Translations under genes and position numbers: made by a program
The notes under the pieces: generated by a model
Told to the model about the DNA's origin: nothing
What the model saw: only the letters and a program-made list of their open reading frames with translations
Database searches by the model: none
Assembly: GCF_002285635.2 (NCBI RefSeq)
Contig: NZ_CP023049.2
Coordinates: 2,666,001-2,730,000, forward strand
Source: Chryseobacterium piperi
Lineage (GTDB): Bacteria > Bacteroidota > Bacteroidia > Flavobacteriales > Weeksellaceae
DNA length: 64,000 nucleotides
Reading direction: 5' to 3'
Shown: one piece after another, positions 25,177-33,631 of the stretch
Layout: each line of letters starts with the position of its first letter
Position numbering within the stretch: position 1 is the first letter of the stretch

Positions 25177-25585
25177 TATGAAGTACTTATTAATTATTTT
25201 ATTACTTCTTCTTTCAAATAAAGAAATTAACGAGGTAAACACTATCACAGATATTGCAATTTATTATGAAGGAGATATGGATAAACCATTTCCTAAAATA
25301 ATTTTTTGTAAAAGTTGTAATGATAATATTGATTTTAGAATTTATCAATTTAAAATGGATGATGATTTTTTTAAAACCGTAAATATTTTTTTATTATCAA
25401 GCAAACATACTGAAAAGAAAGAGGGGAATACTGTCTTATCAGTAACTATCAATAATAATGGTAAACGGTTTTTAAAGAAAAATGATGCAAGTTCACTTAT
25501 AAAGATTATAGAACCATTTGTGTATTCTAAAAACAGCAAATTATTAAATAGTCAACTTAATAAGTATGATAAAATACTCAATTAA
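25169..25585 (+). CDS. Orphan immunity-like exported protein B, paralogue of A
   Basis: 138 residues. The N-terminus is a hydrophobic signal (MKYLLIILLLLLS) without a lipobox Cys, so it is exported or membrane-anchored. Two possible starts exist: ATG at 25169, overlapping gene A by 8 bp, or ATG at 25178 just after its stop. Body motifs mirror gene A (DMDKPFPKIIFCKSC, FRIYQFKMDDDFFKTV, LSVTINNNGKRFLKK, SSLIKIIEPF). Role inferred from context. Confidence 0.55.
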   Translation: MNNMKYLLIILLLLLSNKEINEVNTITDIAIYYEGDMDKPFPKIIFCKSCNDNIDFRIYQFKMDDDFFKTVNIFLLSSKHTEKKEGNTVLSVTINNNGKRFLKKNDASSLIKIIEPFVYSKNSKLLNSQLNKYDKILN

Positions 25586-25601
25586 TAAAATAATTTTGAA
25601 C

Positions 25602-25690
25602 TCCCCAGCTACCACACAAATCCTTTCGTGTGATGAGAATAATAAGCAAAACGGTCGCAGACTGCAGCCGTTTTATTATTTAAAAGACTT
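25602..25690 (+). repeat. Cassette repeat copy 5 (partial)
   Basis: CCCCAGCTACCACACAAATCC, a decayed hairpin, GAGAATAATAAGC, and an intact terminator AAAACGGTCGCA / TGCAGCCGTTTT. It stops after AAAAGACTTC. It follows the immunity-like pair. Confidence 0.8.
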
Positions 25691-25938
25691 CGAAGTATTA
25701 ATGATAACCATTATACTTTAAATTTCAAATATATTTTGTCAGTCTTACAGTTGTAGGCTGGCTTGATATTTTTACAAGAAACATCAAAGACTTCTAAGGA
25801 ACTATACGAAAGGATTTGCGCGGTAACGAAGGGGGATTAAAACTTTTAGATTGGGCGGCAAGTAGAATTTCACCTTTTTTAATGACACCAATAATGCAAA
25901 TAAATCAATAATCTACTTATCAAAAGAAGAACATAGTT
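25691..25938. other. Spacer with an inverted repeat remnant and a possible dead reading frame
   Basis: An inverted partial cassette repeat (CTATACGAAAGGATTTGCGC then GGTAAC) is at 25802-25825. A frame open over 25799-25912 reads GLKLLDWAASRISPFLMTPI and ends shortly before the next gene; it may be the tail of a lost toxin, but is too short to judge. Otherwise nothing. Confidence 0.35.
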
Positions 25939-26208
25939 ATGGGACTAGCAAGAGTTATTCAAGAATTTAGTAAAGAAGAAGAAGAAGAAGTTCTTCATAA
26001 AGAATATGAATTAGAAATTACATCAACACAGCTACTAGAAGAACTAGGCAATTTAATTCTTAACGAAGATGATTATAAAGATGAAATTTATGATCAATAT
26101 AGTTTAACACAGCTACAAGTTCAAAAACTAAAACCTTTTTTAAAGGAATTACTAAAGGAAGATTTTGAAAAATATACGTACGAGCTAGGTTGTTATGAAG
26201 AAGAATAA
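25939..26208 (+). CDS. Small acidic protein, possible immunity protein
   Basis: 89 residues, no signal, strongly acidic (runs of Glu in EFSKEEEEEVLHKEYELE and at the C-terminus CYEEE). Helical segments: STQLLEELGNLILNEDDYKD, SLTQLQVQKLKPFLKELL. It is the last gene of the island, plausibly another orphan antidote. The family is not recognised. Confidence 0.5.
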   Translation: MGLARVIQEFSKEEEEEVLHKEYELEITSTQLLEELGNLILNEDDYKDEIYDQYSLTQLQVQKLKPFLKELLKEDFEKYTYELGCYEEE

Positions 26209-26455
26209 AGTTTAACAATGTATTTCCCATATCGTCTCAGAGAGTGTCATGTTGTACAAATTTTATGACTCTGTGCTGAGGAATATTAGACTATGGTAAT
26301 TTTATAGTAAAAATTAATAGAACAATAGGCCAGCGACAAGCAGTCTTTTTTGAAGACGTTAGATCCTGTATACTATATCCAAACTGAAAAAGGATTTATC
26401 AAAAACCTAAAAATCAAAAAGATATTGTACAACAATTTCCTTCTTAATCAATCAT
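26209..26455. other. Right border of the toxin island
   Basis: No supported gene. A short frame over 26332-26457 (SFLKTLDPVYYIQTEKGF...) is open but has no start or recognisable partner, probably a remnant. Confidence 0.35.
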
Positions 26456-26489
26456 AAAAAAAGCTTTGTAAACCTACAAAGCTTTTTTT
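26456..26489. terminator. Strong terminator of the methionine operon
   Basis: Perfect stem AAAAAAGCTTTGTA / TACAAAGCTTTTTT with loop AACC. It works on both strands and closes the metF end of the operon and the island. Confidence 0.9.
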
Positions 26490-26493
26490 ATTT

Positions 26494-27453
26494 TTAGAAC
26501 AGCTCACCTGCCACTTTCTTTATATTATCACTTTTTCCCATTGAATAGAAATGTAAAACAGGAACTCCGAAATCAAGCAATTCTCTGCATTGATTAATCG
26601 CCCACTCTATTCCTATCTGTCTCACCACCTCATTGTTTTTAGCACTTTCAACTTCATTAATCAATTCTTCAGGTAAATCAATTTTAAATACTTGTGGTAA
26701 AAGCTTTAAATGTTTCTTCGTAGCAATAGGTTTAATCCCGGGAATGATAGGTATGGTGATTCCCATCTCTCTTGCCTTTTGAACAAATTCAATAAATTTT
26801 TTATTATCGAAAAACATCTGGGTTACAATATAATCTGCTCCGGCATCTACTTTCTGTTTCAGCCATTTTAAATCGTAATTCATGGAAGGGGCTTCTATAT
26901 GTTTCTCCGGATATCCGGCTACTCCAATGCAGAATTTGTTGAGTTCATCACAAATCTGATCTTCATTATGAAGATATTTTCCACGTCCGAGATCGTTGAT
27001 TTGATGCACCAGATCCATCGCACTTTCATGTCCTCCGGGAGTTGCCTCAAAATATTGATGCCCTTTCATAGCATCTCCACGAAGTGCCATAATATTTTCA
27101 ATTCCCAAATACATACAATCTACAAGAAGGTATTCAGTCTCTTCTTTTGTAAAGCCTCCACAAAGCAAATGGGGTACTGTATCTACATTATATTTATGCT
27201 GAATCGCGGCACATATCCCAAGCGTTCCGGGACGCATTCTCGTGATTCTGCGTTCCATTAAACCATTTCCTTTATCCAGATAGATATACTCTTCCCGTGA
27301 GGTGGTTACGTCAATAAAAGGTGGTTTAAATTCCATTAAGGGATCTATATTCTTATACAGGTCTTCAATTCCGATCCCTTTTTGTGGCGGAACAACCTCT
27401 AAAGAGAATAAAGTTTTTCCATTTGCCTTTCTGATATGTTCTGTAATCTTCAT
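26494..27453 (-). CDS. metF: 5,10-methylenetetrahydrofolate reductase
   Basis: 319 residues, a single TIM-barrel domain of normal bacterial MetF length. Visible are SLEVVPPQKGIGIE (start of the barrel, FAD region), FIDVTTSREEY, PHLLCGGFTKEE, ENIMALRGDAMKG (the LRGD folate/FAD loop), GADYIVTQMFFDNKKF and IPGIKPIATKKHL. It makes 5-methyl-THF, the methyl donor for the MetH proteins encoded just upstream. It starts 5 bp after the metH stop, as last gene of the SAM-riboswitch operon. Confidence 0.95.
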   Translation of the reverse strand: MKITEHIRKANGKTLFSLEVVPPQKGIGIEDLYKNIDPLMEFKPPFIDVTTSREEYIYLDKGNGLMERRITRMRPGTLGICAAIQHKYNVDTVPHLLCGGFTKEETEYLLVDCMYLGIENIMALRGDAMKGHQYFEATPGGHESAMDLVHQINDLGRGKYLHNEDQICDELNKFCIGVAGYPEKHIEAPSMNYDLKWLKQKVDAGADYIVTQMFFDNKKFIEFVQKAREMGITIPIIPGIKPIATKKHLKLLPQVFKIDLPEELINEVESAKNNEVVRQIGIEWAINQCRELLDFGVPVLHFYSMGKSDNIKKVAGELF

Positions 27454-27458
27454 GTTTA

Positions 27459-30122
27459 TTAATCTGCTAAATTAGGTGATAGCCATTTCCTGGCTTCCTG
27501 GATGCTACAACCTCTTCTTCCGGCATAGTCTTTCAATTGATCTTCTGTTATTTTTCCCAGCCCGAAATATTTTGCATGTGGACTTCCAAAATAATATCCT
27601 GATACGGATGCTGTTGGAAACATGGCTAAACTTTCTGTAAGATAAACTCCAATATTTTCTTCCACTTTTAAAAGATCCCAGATCGTTTTCTTTTCTAAAT
27701 GATCTGGGCAGGCCGGATATCCTGGCGCTGGACGTACTCCTTTATATTTTTCTGCAATGAGGTCTTCGTTGGTCAAGTCTTCCTGCTTGGCATATCCCCA
27801 ATATTCCGTTCTTACTTTTTTATGCAAAAATTCGGCGTAAGCTTCTGCAAATCTGTCTGCAAGTGCTTTTACCATAATGGCATTATAATCATCATTGGCT
27901 TTTTCATATTCTTCTGCTAGTTCATCAGTTCCAAAACCTGTCGTAACACAGAAAGCCCCCATATAATCTGTTTTACCGGATTTTTGAGGAGCAATAAAAT
28001 CACTCAATGCCAGGTATTCCTTTCCTTTGGATTTCTGAAGCTGTTGTCTTAAGGTCAAAAACTTAGCTTGTTCCTGGTTGTTCTCATCAAGGATGATAAT
28101 ATCATCACTTTCATTAGCATTAGCTTTAAAAACACCAAAAATAGCTTTGGCTGTCAATAGCTTTTCATCAAGAATTTTTTTCAAAATCACCTGGGCATCT
28201 TTAAAAAGCTCTTTGGCTTGTACGCCTACTACCTCATCTTCAAGAATGTTTGGGTACTTTCCATGGAGATCCCAGCTTCTGAAAAAAGGAGACCAATCGA
28301 TAAAAGGTACCAGTTCATATAAATCCTGATCCTGAAAAACCTGTACTCCGATGTTGTTCGGAGTAAAAATCTCTTCGTTCTCCCAATCTATTTTAAAATG
28401 GTTTTTTCGGGCCTCTTCAATAGAAACATATTCTTTATCTACCTGTCTGTTCAGGAATTTTTCACGGAAATCAGAATATTCGCTTTTTAGGTCGTCTACG
28501 TATTCTTTATTACGATCTCCAAGCAAAGAACTTACTACATTTACAGCTCGGGAAGCATCATTAACGTGAACGACAGCATTTTTGTATTTTAAATCTATTT
28601 TCACAGCAGTATGGGCTTTAGATGTCGTTGCTCCTCCTATCAATAGAGGAAAGTCCAGGTTTTGTCTTTCAAGTTCTGCAGCGATATAAACCATTTCGTC
28701 CAGACTCGGCGTAATCAAGCCACTTAATCCGATAACATCCACTTTTTGTTCAATAGCTGTCTGAATAATTTTTTCAGCCGGAACCATTACCCCCAGATCT
28801 ACAATTTCATAATTATTACAACCCAGTACAACACTCACAATATTTTTACCAATATCATGAACATCCCCTTTAACTGTGGCCATAAGTATTTTACCATTCG
28901 CCGGCCTGGATCCGTCTTTTTCAGCTTCGATATAAGGCTGTAAATAGGCAACGGCTTTTTTCATAACCCTTGCAGATTTTACTACTTGCGGAAGAAACAT
29001 CTTTCCGCTTCCAAATAAATCTCCTACCACTCCCATCCCCGTCATCAAATTGATTTCAATAACGTGCAATGGCTTCGCCGCTTCTTTTCGTGCTTCTTCA
29101 ACATCTTCTTCAATAAAACGGTCAATTCCTTTTACTAAAGCATGAGTGATTCTTTCCTGTAAAGTTTTTTTTCTCCACTCTAAATCTTCAACTTTTTCCT
29201 TTTTTACAGATCTATGTTTTTCAGAATAATCGAGAAGTCGCTCTGTTGCATCTTCTCTCTTATCAAGAATAACATTTTCTACAAGCTCTAACAGCTCTTT
29301 ATTAATCTCATCATATACCTCCAACATAGCAGGGTTTACAATCCCCATATTCATTCCGGCCTGGATTGCGTGATATAAGAAAACAGAGTGCATCGCTTCC
29401 CTCACTGTATCATTTCCACGGAAAGAAAAAGAAACATTACTGACTCCGCCACTCACAGAGGCATAAGGTAAATTCTGTCTCACCCACCTGGTAGCATCAA
29501 TAAAGTCCAGAGCATTTCTTCTATGCTCATCCATTCCCGTAGCTACCGGAAAAATATTTAAATCGAAAATAATATCTTCAGCCGGGAACTGGAGCTGGTT
29601 GACAAGGATATCATAAGATCTTTTTGAAATTTCTATTCTTCGATCTAATGTATCCGCTTGTCCCAACTCATCAAAAGCCATCACAATAACGGCAGCACCA
29701 TATCTCTTAATCGCTTTGGCTTGTTTTATAAATTCTTCTTCCCCACCTTTTAAACTGATGGAATTTACAACACACTTTCCTTGTGCAACCTGAAGTCCGG
29801 CTTCAAGAATTTCCCATTTGGAAGAGTCTACCATAATTGGAATTCTTGCAATATCGGGCTCAGAAGCGATCAGGTTAAGAAATTTAATCATGGAAGCCTT
29901 TCCATCGATTAACCCATCATCAAAATTAACATCAAGAATCTGTGCACCACCTTCAACCTGATGACGTGCAATATCCAATGCTTCAGAGAATTTCTCCTCT
30001 TTAATTAATCTTAAAAATTTTTTAGACCCCGCAACATTAGTTCTTTCACCAACGTTGATGAAATTACTCTCCGGTGTTATGATAAGAGGCTCAAGGCCTG
30101 ACAATCTTAAATATTTCATCAA
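27459..30122 (-). CDS. metH: Methionine synthase, folate/cobalamin/activation module
   Basis: 887 residues. It lacks the homocysteine-binding barrel and starts directly with the pterin-binding domain ([13 protein letters not shown] at 24-36). Then come the cap and B12-binding domain with the cobalt-ligand His422 in GDVHDIGKN, then the AdoMet activation domain (~560-887; [30 protein letters not shown]). With the separate homocysteine module at 31300-32310 it makes up a complete cobalamin-dependent MetH. It transfers methyl from 5-methyl-THF via cobalamin to homocysteine. The start is 4 bp behind the desaturase stop, so it is translationally coupled to an unrelated gene. Confidence 0.95.
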   Translation of the reverse strand: MMKYLRLSGLEPLIITPESNFINVGERTNVAGSKKFLRLIKEEKFSEALDIARHQVEGGAQILDVNFDDGLIDGKASMIKFLNLIASEPDIARIPIMVDSSKWEILEAGLQVAQGKCVVNSISLKGGEEEFIKQAKAIKRYGAAVIVMAFDELGQADTLDRRIEISKRSYDILVNQLQFPAEDIIFDLNIFPVATGMDEHRRNALDFIDATRWVRQNLPYASVSGGVSNVSFSFRGNDTVREAMHSVFLYHAIQAGMNMGIVNPAMLEVYDEINKELLELVENVILDKREDATERLLDYSEKHRSVKKEKVEDLEWRKKTLQERITHALVKGIDRFIEEDVEEARKEAAKPLHVIEINLMTGMGVVGDLFGSGKMFLPQVVKSARVMKKAVAYLQPYIEAEKDGSRPANGKILMATVKGDVHDIGKNIVSVVLGCNNYEIVDLGVMVPAEKIIQTAIEQKVDVIGLSGLITPSLDEMVYIAAELERQNLDFPLLIGGATTSKAHTAVKIDLKYKNAVVHVNDASRAVNVVSSLLGDRNKEYVDDLKSEYSDFREKFLNRQVDKEYVSIEEARKNHFKIDWENEEIFTPNNIGVQVFQDQDLYELVPFIDWSPFFRSWDLHGKYPNILEDEVVGVQAKELFKDAQVILKKILDEKLLTAKAIFGVFKANANESDDIIILDENNQEQAKFLTLRQQLQKSKGKEYLALSDFIAPQKSGKTDYMGAFCVTTGFGTDELAEEYEKANDDYNAIMVKALADRFAEAYAEFLHKKVRTEYWGYAKQEDLTNEDLIAEKYKGVRPAPGYPACPDHLEKKTIWDLLKVEENIGVYLTESLAMFPTASVSGYYFGSPHAKYFGLGKITEDQLKDYAGRRGCSIQEARKWLSPNLAD

Positions 30123-30126
30123 TTTT

Positions 30127-31218
30127 TTATTCTTCTAAAATGTAATATGCATTATTTGCATTCTGCCTCAGCAAGTCCACATGCTTGCCCAAGGCTGTAA
30201 AAATTGGAAATCTTTTATATGCTAACCCATGTTCTTTCGCAAACTCTTCTATTTCCTCCGTAATCTCATTATAGTACATATAACTGTAATTGGGGAATAG
30301 ATGATGCGCTACATGAAAATTGAAATTTCCCAGTACATTTCTGATCAGCCAATTGTTATTGGACAAATCATTGGTGACTTCCAATTGGTGTCTGATCCAA
30401 CTGAATGGAAGCCCATTTTCCTTATCTAATTTAGGGAAGGCATTATCCGGAAGCGGATGTAATGGTAATAAAACAAATAATGCAAAAATACTTGCAGTGA
30501 TTATCTGCAAAAACCACGCTCCCAACGCCAGGCCTATCGATACTTTAAAAAACAGAACAGGAACGACAATCTGGTAAAAGAAATAAAACAGTTTATAAGC
30601 CACCATTTTCACTTTTTCAACTACCGGAATGGCACCCTGGGTTTTTAAAATCACCCTATTATTATCAAAAAAATCCCTGAAATCTCTGATAAACATCCAA
30701 TTAAATAAGTATAACGGATATACCAAAAAGAAAAACAAATGCTGGTATTTTTGAATCCCTTTTGCTTTAATCCATGGAATAATCAGCAACAATCCACTCT
30801 GTTCAATATCCGTATCCCATCCGTCTACATTAGGGTATGCGTGATGGCTTGCAATATGTCTTTTTTTCCAGATATAAGAATTAGCTCCCACAAAATCAAA
30901 AATTTGCAGAACCATCCCATTTAGTTTTTTATTTTTGAATATGTTATTATGTGCCGCTTCGTGAATTAAATTCAGATAAATCAAAACTAAAGTGATTCCC
31001 ATTAGAATGAAACTTAAAATGTAAATCCATGATTTTTCAGAATTAATTAAGGCAAAAGCGTAAAGCCCAATGTAAACAAGGGGCAATAAAACAGCTTTAA
31101 TCTGAACATAAATATCTCTGTTCTCAGAAATATTTTCAACTCGTTGGTTCACCTTTTTTCTCAATTCGTTAAAAAGCTTTGTATCTTCTGTACTCTTTAA
31201 ATAACTAGGCTTTTCCAT
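30127..31218 (-). CDS. Membrane fatty-acid desaturase lodged between the two metH halves
   Basis: 363 residues with four to six hydrophobic helices. The three histidine boxes of acyl-lipid desaturases are clear: HEAAHN (86-91), HIASHH (121-126) and HVAHH (302-306), coordinating a di-iron centre that introduces a double bond in acyl chains. It lies inside the methionine operon, 81 bp after the metH homocysteine module and 4 bp before the main metH module, so it should be co-transcribed and thus under SAM control. There is no known need for a desaturase in methionine synthesis. The neighbourhood may be historical or may couple membrane lipids to sulfur status, which is speculation. Confidence 0.88.
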   Translation of the reverse strand: MEKPSYLKSTEDTKLFNELRKKVNQRVENISENRDIYVQIKAVLLPLVYIGLYAFALINSEKSWIYILSFILMGITLVLIYLNLIHEAAHNNIFKNKKLNGMVLQIFDFVGANSYIWKKRHIASHHAYPNVDGWDTDIEQSGLLLIIPWIKAKGIQKYQHLFFFLVYPLYLFNWMFIRDFRDFFDNNRVILKTQGAIPVVEKVKMVAYKLFYFFYQIVVPVLFFKVSIGLALGAWFLQIITASIFALFVLLPLHPLPDNAFPKLDKENGLPFSWIRHQLEVTNDLSNNNWLIRNVLGNFNFHVAHHLFPNYSYMYYNEITEEIEEFAKEHGLAYKRFPIFTALGKHVDLLRQNANNAYYILEE

Positions 31219-31299
31219 ATGATCAATTTTAGTTTAACTTAAAATTAACAATACCGGCCCATTTTTTTATAACTGATTCAATAAAAAAAATCTATTAAA

Positions 31300-32310
31300 T
31301 CATACAAATTCTCTCAATTTTCTTGGCTCATACTTGTCTACCAGATCAGCGATGGCATTGATATGATCAGGGGTTGTTCCGCAACATCCACCAATAATAT
31401 TGATCAATCCTTTTTCTACATATTCCCTTATTTGTTCCGCCATAAATTCAGGAGTTTCATCGTATTTACCAAACGCATTCGGTAATCCTGCATTCGGATA
31501 AGCTGAAACATAAAAATTCGAATTATGAGCAAGCGTTTCCAAATACGGCGTCAATTGATTAGCTCCTAAAGCGCAATTGAAACCTACGCTCAATAAGTTC
31601 AGGTGTGAAACTGAAATTAAAAAAGCTTCTGCGGTTTGTCCGCTTAACGTTCTTCCTGAGGCATCCGTAATCGTTCCTGACACCATTATTGGTATTTTAA
31701 TTCCTCTCTCATCCTGAATTTCATCAATCGCAAATAAAGCAGCTTTTGCGTTCAAGGTATCGAAGATAGTTTCCACCAGCAAAATATCTGAACCTCCATC
31801 TAAAAGAGCCTCCGATTGTTGCTTATAAGCAATTCTTAACTCATCAAAAGTAATCGCACGGTATCCCGGATCATTAACATCCGGACTCAGGCTGGCTGTT
31901 CTGTTCGTAGGACCAATAGATCCTGCTACAAACCTTGGTTTATCAGGATTTTTTGCTGTGAATTCATCACATGCTTTTCTCGCAATTCTTGCAGATTCAT
32001 AGTTCAGCTCATAGACCAAATCCTCCATATGGTAATCTGCCATAGCTATTGTCGTCCCGGAAAATGTATTCGTTTCAATAATATCCGCCCCTGCTTCAAG
32101 GTATTTTTTATGAACTTCTTCAATAGCCTGTGGCTGGGTCAGGGAAAGTAAATCATTATTTCCTTTTACCAAATGAGGATAATCTTTGAAACGTTCACCA
32201 CGGTAATCCTCTTCTTCAAACTTATATCGCTGAAGCATTGTTCCCATTGCTCCGTCAAGAACTAAAATTCTTTTCTGAAGTGCTTTATGTAATTGTTCTA
32301 AACTTTTCAT
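31300..32310 (-). CDS. metH: Methionine synthase, homocysteine S-methyltransferase module
   Basis: 336 residues forming one TIM barrel. Zinc-thiolate ligands are Cys246 in VGFNCALG and Cys309/Cys310 in [10 protein letters not shown]. Other motifs: [41 protein letters not shown]. This is the N-terminal module of MetH as a separate protein. It must work with the B12 module encoded at 27459-30122. The split is clean (own start and stop, another gene between), so not a frameshift. Confidence 0.93.
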   Translation of the reverse strand: MKSLEQLHKALQKRILVLDGAMGTMLQRYKFEEEDYRGERFKDYPHLVKGNNDLLSLTQPQAIEEVHKKYLEAGADIIETNTFSGTTIAMADYHMEDLVYELNYESARIARKACDEFTAKNPDKPRFVAGSIGPTNRTASLSPDVNDPGYRAITFDELRIAYKQQSEALLDGGSDILLVETIFDTLNAKAALFAIDEIQDERGIKIPIMVSGTITDASGRTLSGQTAEAFLISVSHLNLLSVGFNCALGANQLTPYLETLAHNSNFYVSAYPNAGLPNAFGKYDETPEFMAEQIREYVEKGLINIIGGCCGTTPDHINAIADLVDKYEPRKLREFV

Positions 32311-32320
32311 TTTATAGGTT

Positions 32321-32370
32321 TTGGCTAAAGCCCTTATAATTATTTTTGATAAAATGGGCTAAAGCCCATT
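32321..32370. repeat. GGCTAAAGCCC hairpin repeat between metZ and metH
   Basis: GGCTAAAGCCC occurs at 32323-32333 and, inside the perfect dyad AATGGGCTAAAGCCCATT, at 32353-32370. The pair fills most of the 69-bp gap between the metZ stop and the metH start. Confidence 0.7.
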
Positions 32371-32379
32371 CCAATTGAA

Positions 32380-33540
32380 TCAATCCAAAGCCTGCTTCAG
32401 ATCGGCAATGACATCTTCGACGTTTTCCAACCCTACGGAACAACGAACAAGACCTGCAGTAATTCCCACTTCATTTCTTTCGTCATCAGTCAGTTTTGAA
32501 TGCGTTGTAGAAGCCGGATGGGTCACAATAGTTCTGGTATCTCCAAGGTTTGCAGAAAGAGAACACATTTTTATTTTATCTAAAAAATTTCTGCCTCCTT
32601 CTATTCCTCCTTTTATTTCAAAGGCTACAATATTCCCTCCTAGTTTCATTTGTTTTTTAGCTACCTCATAGCTTGGATGAGAAGGTAAAAAAGGATATTT
32701 GACTAAGTCTACATTAGGATGGCTTTCCAAAAATTCAGCAACCTTTAGAGCATTTTCACAGTGCTTTTCTACTCGTATCGCCAAAGTCTCCAGACTTTTT
32801 GATAGTACCCACGCATTAAAAGGAGACATTGCCGGTCCGGTATTTCTGGCAAAAAGATAAATTTCTCTGATCAGATCTTCTCTTCCTACTGCCACACCTC
32901 CTAAAACTCTTCCCTGACCATCAATTAACTTTGTTGCGGAATGCACCACAACATCCGCTCCATATTTAATAGGCTGCTGAAGATAAGGTGTTGCAAAGCA
33001 ATTATCTACAATAAAGATAAGATTATGTTTTTTAGCAATATTCCCAAAAAATTCCAGATCTAAAATTTCGATCGCAGGATTTGTCGGAGTTTCCAGATAT
33101 AGAATTTTGGTATTAGGCTGAATGAGTTTTTCTACGTTTTCAGCATCTTCAGCTTTAAAATAAGTAGTCTCAATATTCCATTTAGGAAAATACTTCGTAA
33201 ATAAAGTATGGGTAGATCCAAAAACCGACTGACAGCTCACAATATGATCTCCTGCATTTAATAAGGTTGCAAACGTAGAGTAAATCGCTGCCATTCCGGT
33301 TGCAAAAGCATATCCTGCTTCTGCTCCTTCCATTTTTACAATCTTATCCGTGAATTCCGTAACATTTGGGTTAGAGAACCTGCTGTACAAATTCTTAGGC
33401 TTCTCTTCCGCAAAGCTAGCTCTCATATCTTCAGCATCCTGAAAAATAAAGCTGGATGTCAGATACAAGGGAGTTGAATGCTCATCAAACTGGGTTCTCT
33501 CAGTCTGGGTTCTTATAGCATAGGTTTCAAAATTTTCCAT
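32380..33540 (-). CDS. metZ: O-acyl-homoserine sulfhydrylase (Cys/Met PLP enzyme)
   Basis: 386 residues, PLP fold type I of the Cys/Met metabolism family. PLP lysine Lys204 is in HSATKLIDGQG and Asp179 in IVDNCFATPY. Other signatures are YSRFSNPNVTEF, AFATGMAAIYS and the C-terminal GDTRTIVTHPASTTH and GLVRCSVGLENVED. It replaces the O-acyl group of homoserine with sulfide to form homocysteine. Together with metX upstream it makes the direct sulfhydrylation route most likely. A cystathionine gamma-synthase (metB) activity cannot be excluded from sequence alone. Confidence 0.85.
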   Translation of the reverse strand: MENFETYAIRTQTERTQFDEHSTPLYLTSSFIFQDAEDMRASFAEEKPKNLYSRFSNPNVTEFTDKIVKMEGAEAGYAFATGMAAIYSTFATLLNAGDHIVSCQSVFGSTHTLFTKYFPKWNIETTYFKAEDAENVEKLIQPNTKILYLETPTNPAIEILDLEFFGNIAKKHNLIFIVDNCFATPYLQQPIKYGADVVVHSATKLIDGQGRVLGGVAVGREDLIREIYLFARNTGPAMSPFNAWVLSKSLETLAIRVEKHCENALKVAEFLESHPNVDLVKYPFLPSHPSYEVAKKQMKLGGNIVAFEIKGGIEGGRNFLDKIKMCSLSANLGDTRTIVTHPASTTHSKLTDDERNEVGITAGLVRCSVGLENVEDVIADLKQALD

Positions 33541-33573
33541 ATAGTTTTAATTCGTTAATCTAACAATCTATCA

Positions 33574-33615
33574 GTTTAACAATGTACCAATTGCTAGACT
33601 GTTACATTGTTAAAC
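33574..33615. repeat. 12-bp inverted repeat in the hom-metZ gap
   Basis: GTTTAACAATGT (33574-33585) and ACATTGTTAAAC (33604-33615) are exact complements, with flanking AACAAT/ATTATT pairs extending the symmetry. The same AACAATGTACCAATT theme recurs in the moxR-DUF4350 gap at 42.6 kb. Confidence 0.7.
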
Positions 33616-33631
33616 TGTTACATTATTAATA

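Noticed and set aside
21200..25690. Integron-like cassette array with attC sites
   Set aside because: The repeats carry a terminator and lack attC-type R/L boxes, there is no integrase gene, and cassettes share RHS core homology, which points to homologous recombination instead.
27459..32310. metH halves as a frameshifted single gene
   Set aside because: Each half has proper start and stop and a complete unrelated desaturase gene lies between, so it is a genuine split into two proteins.
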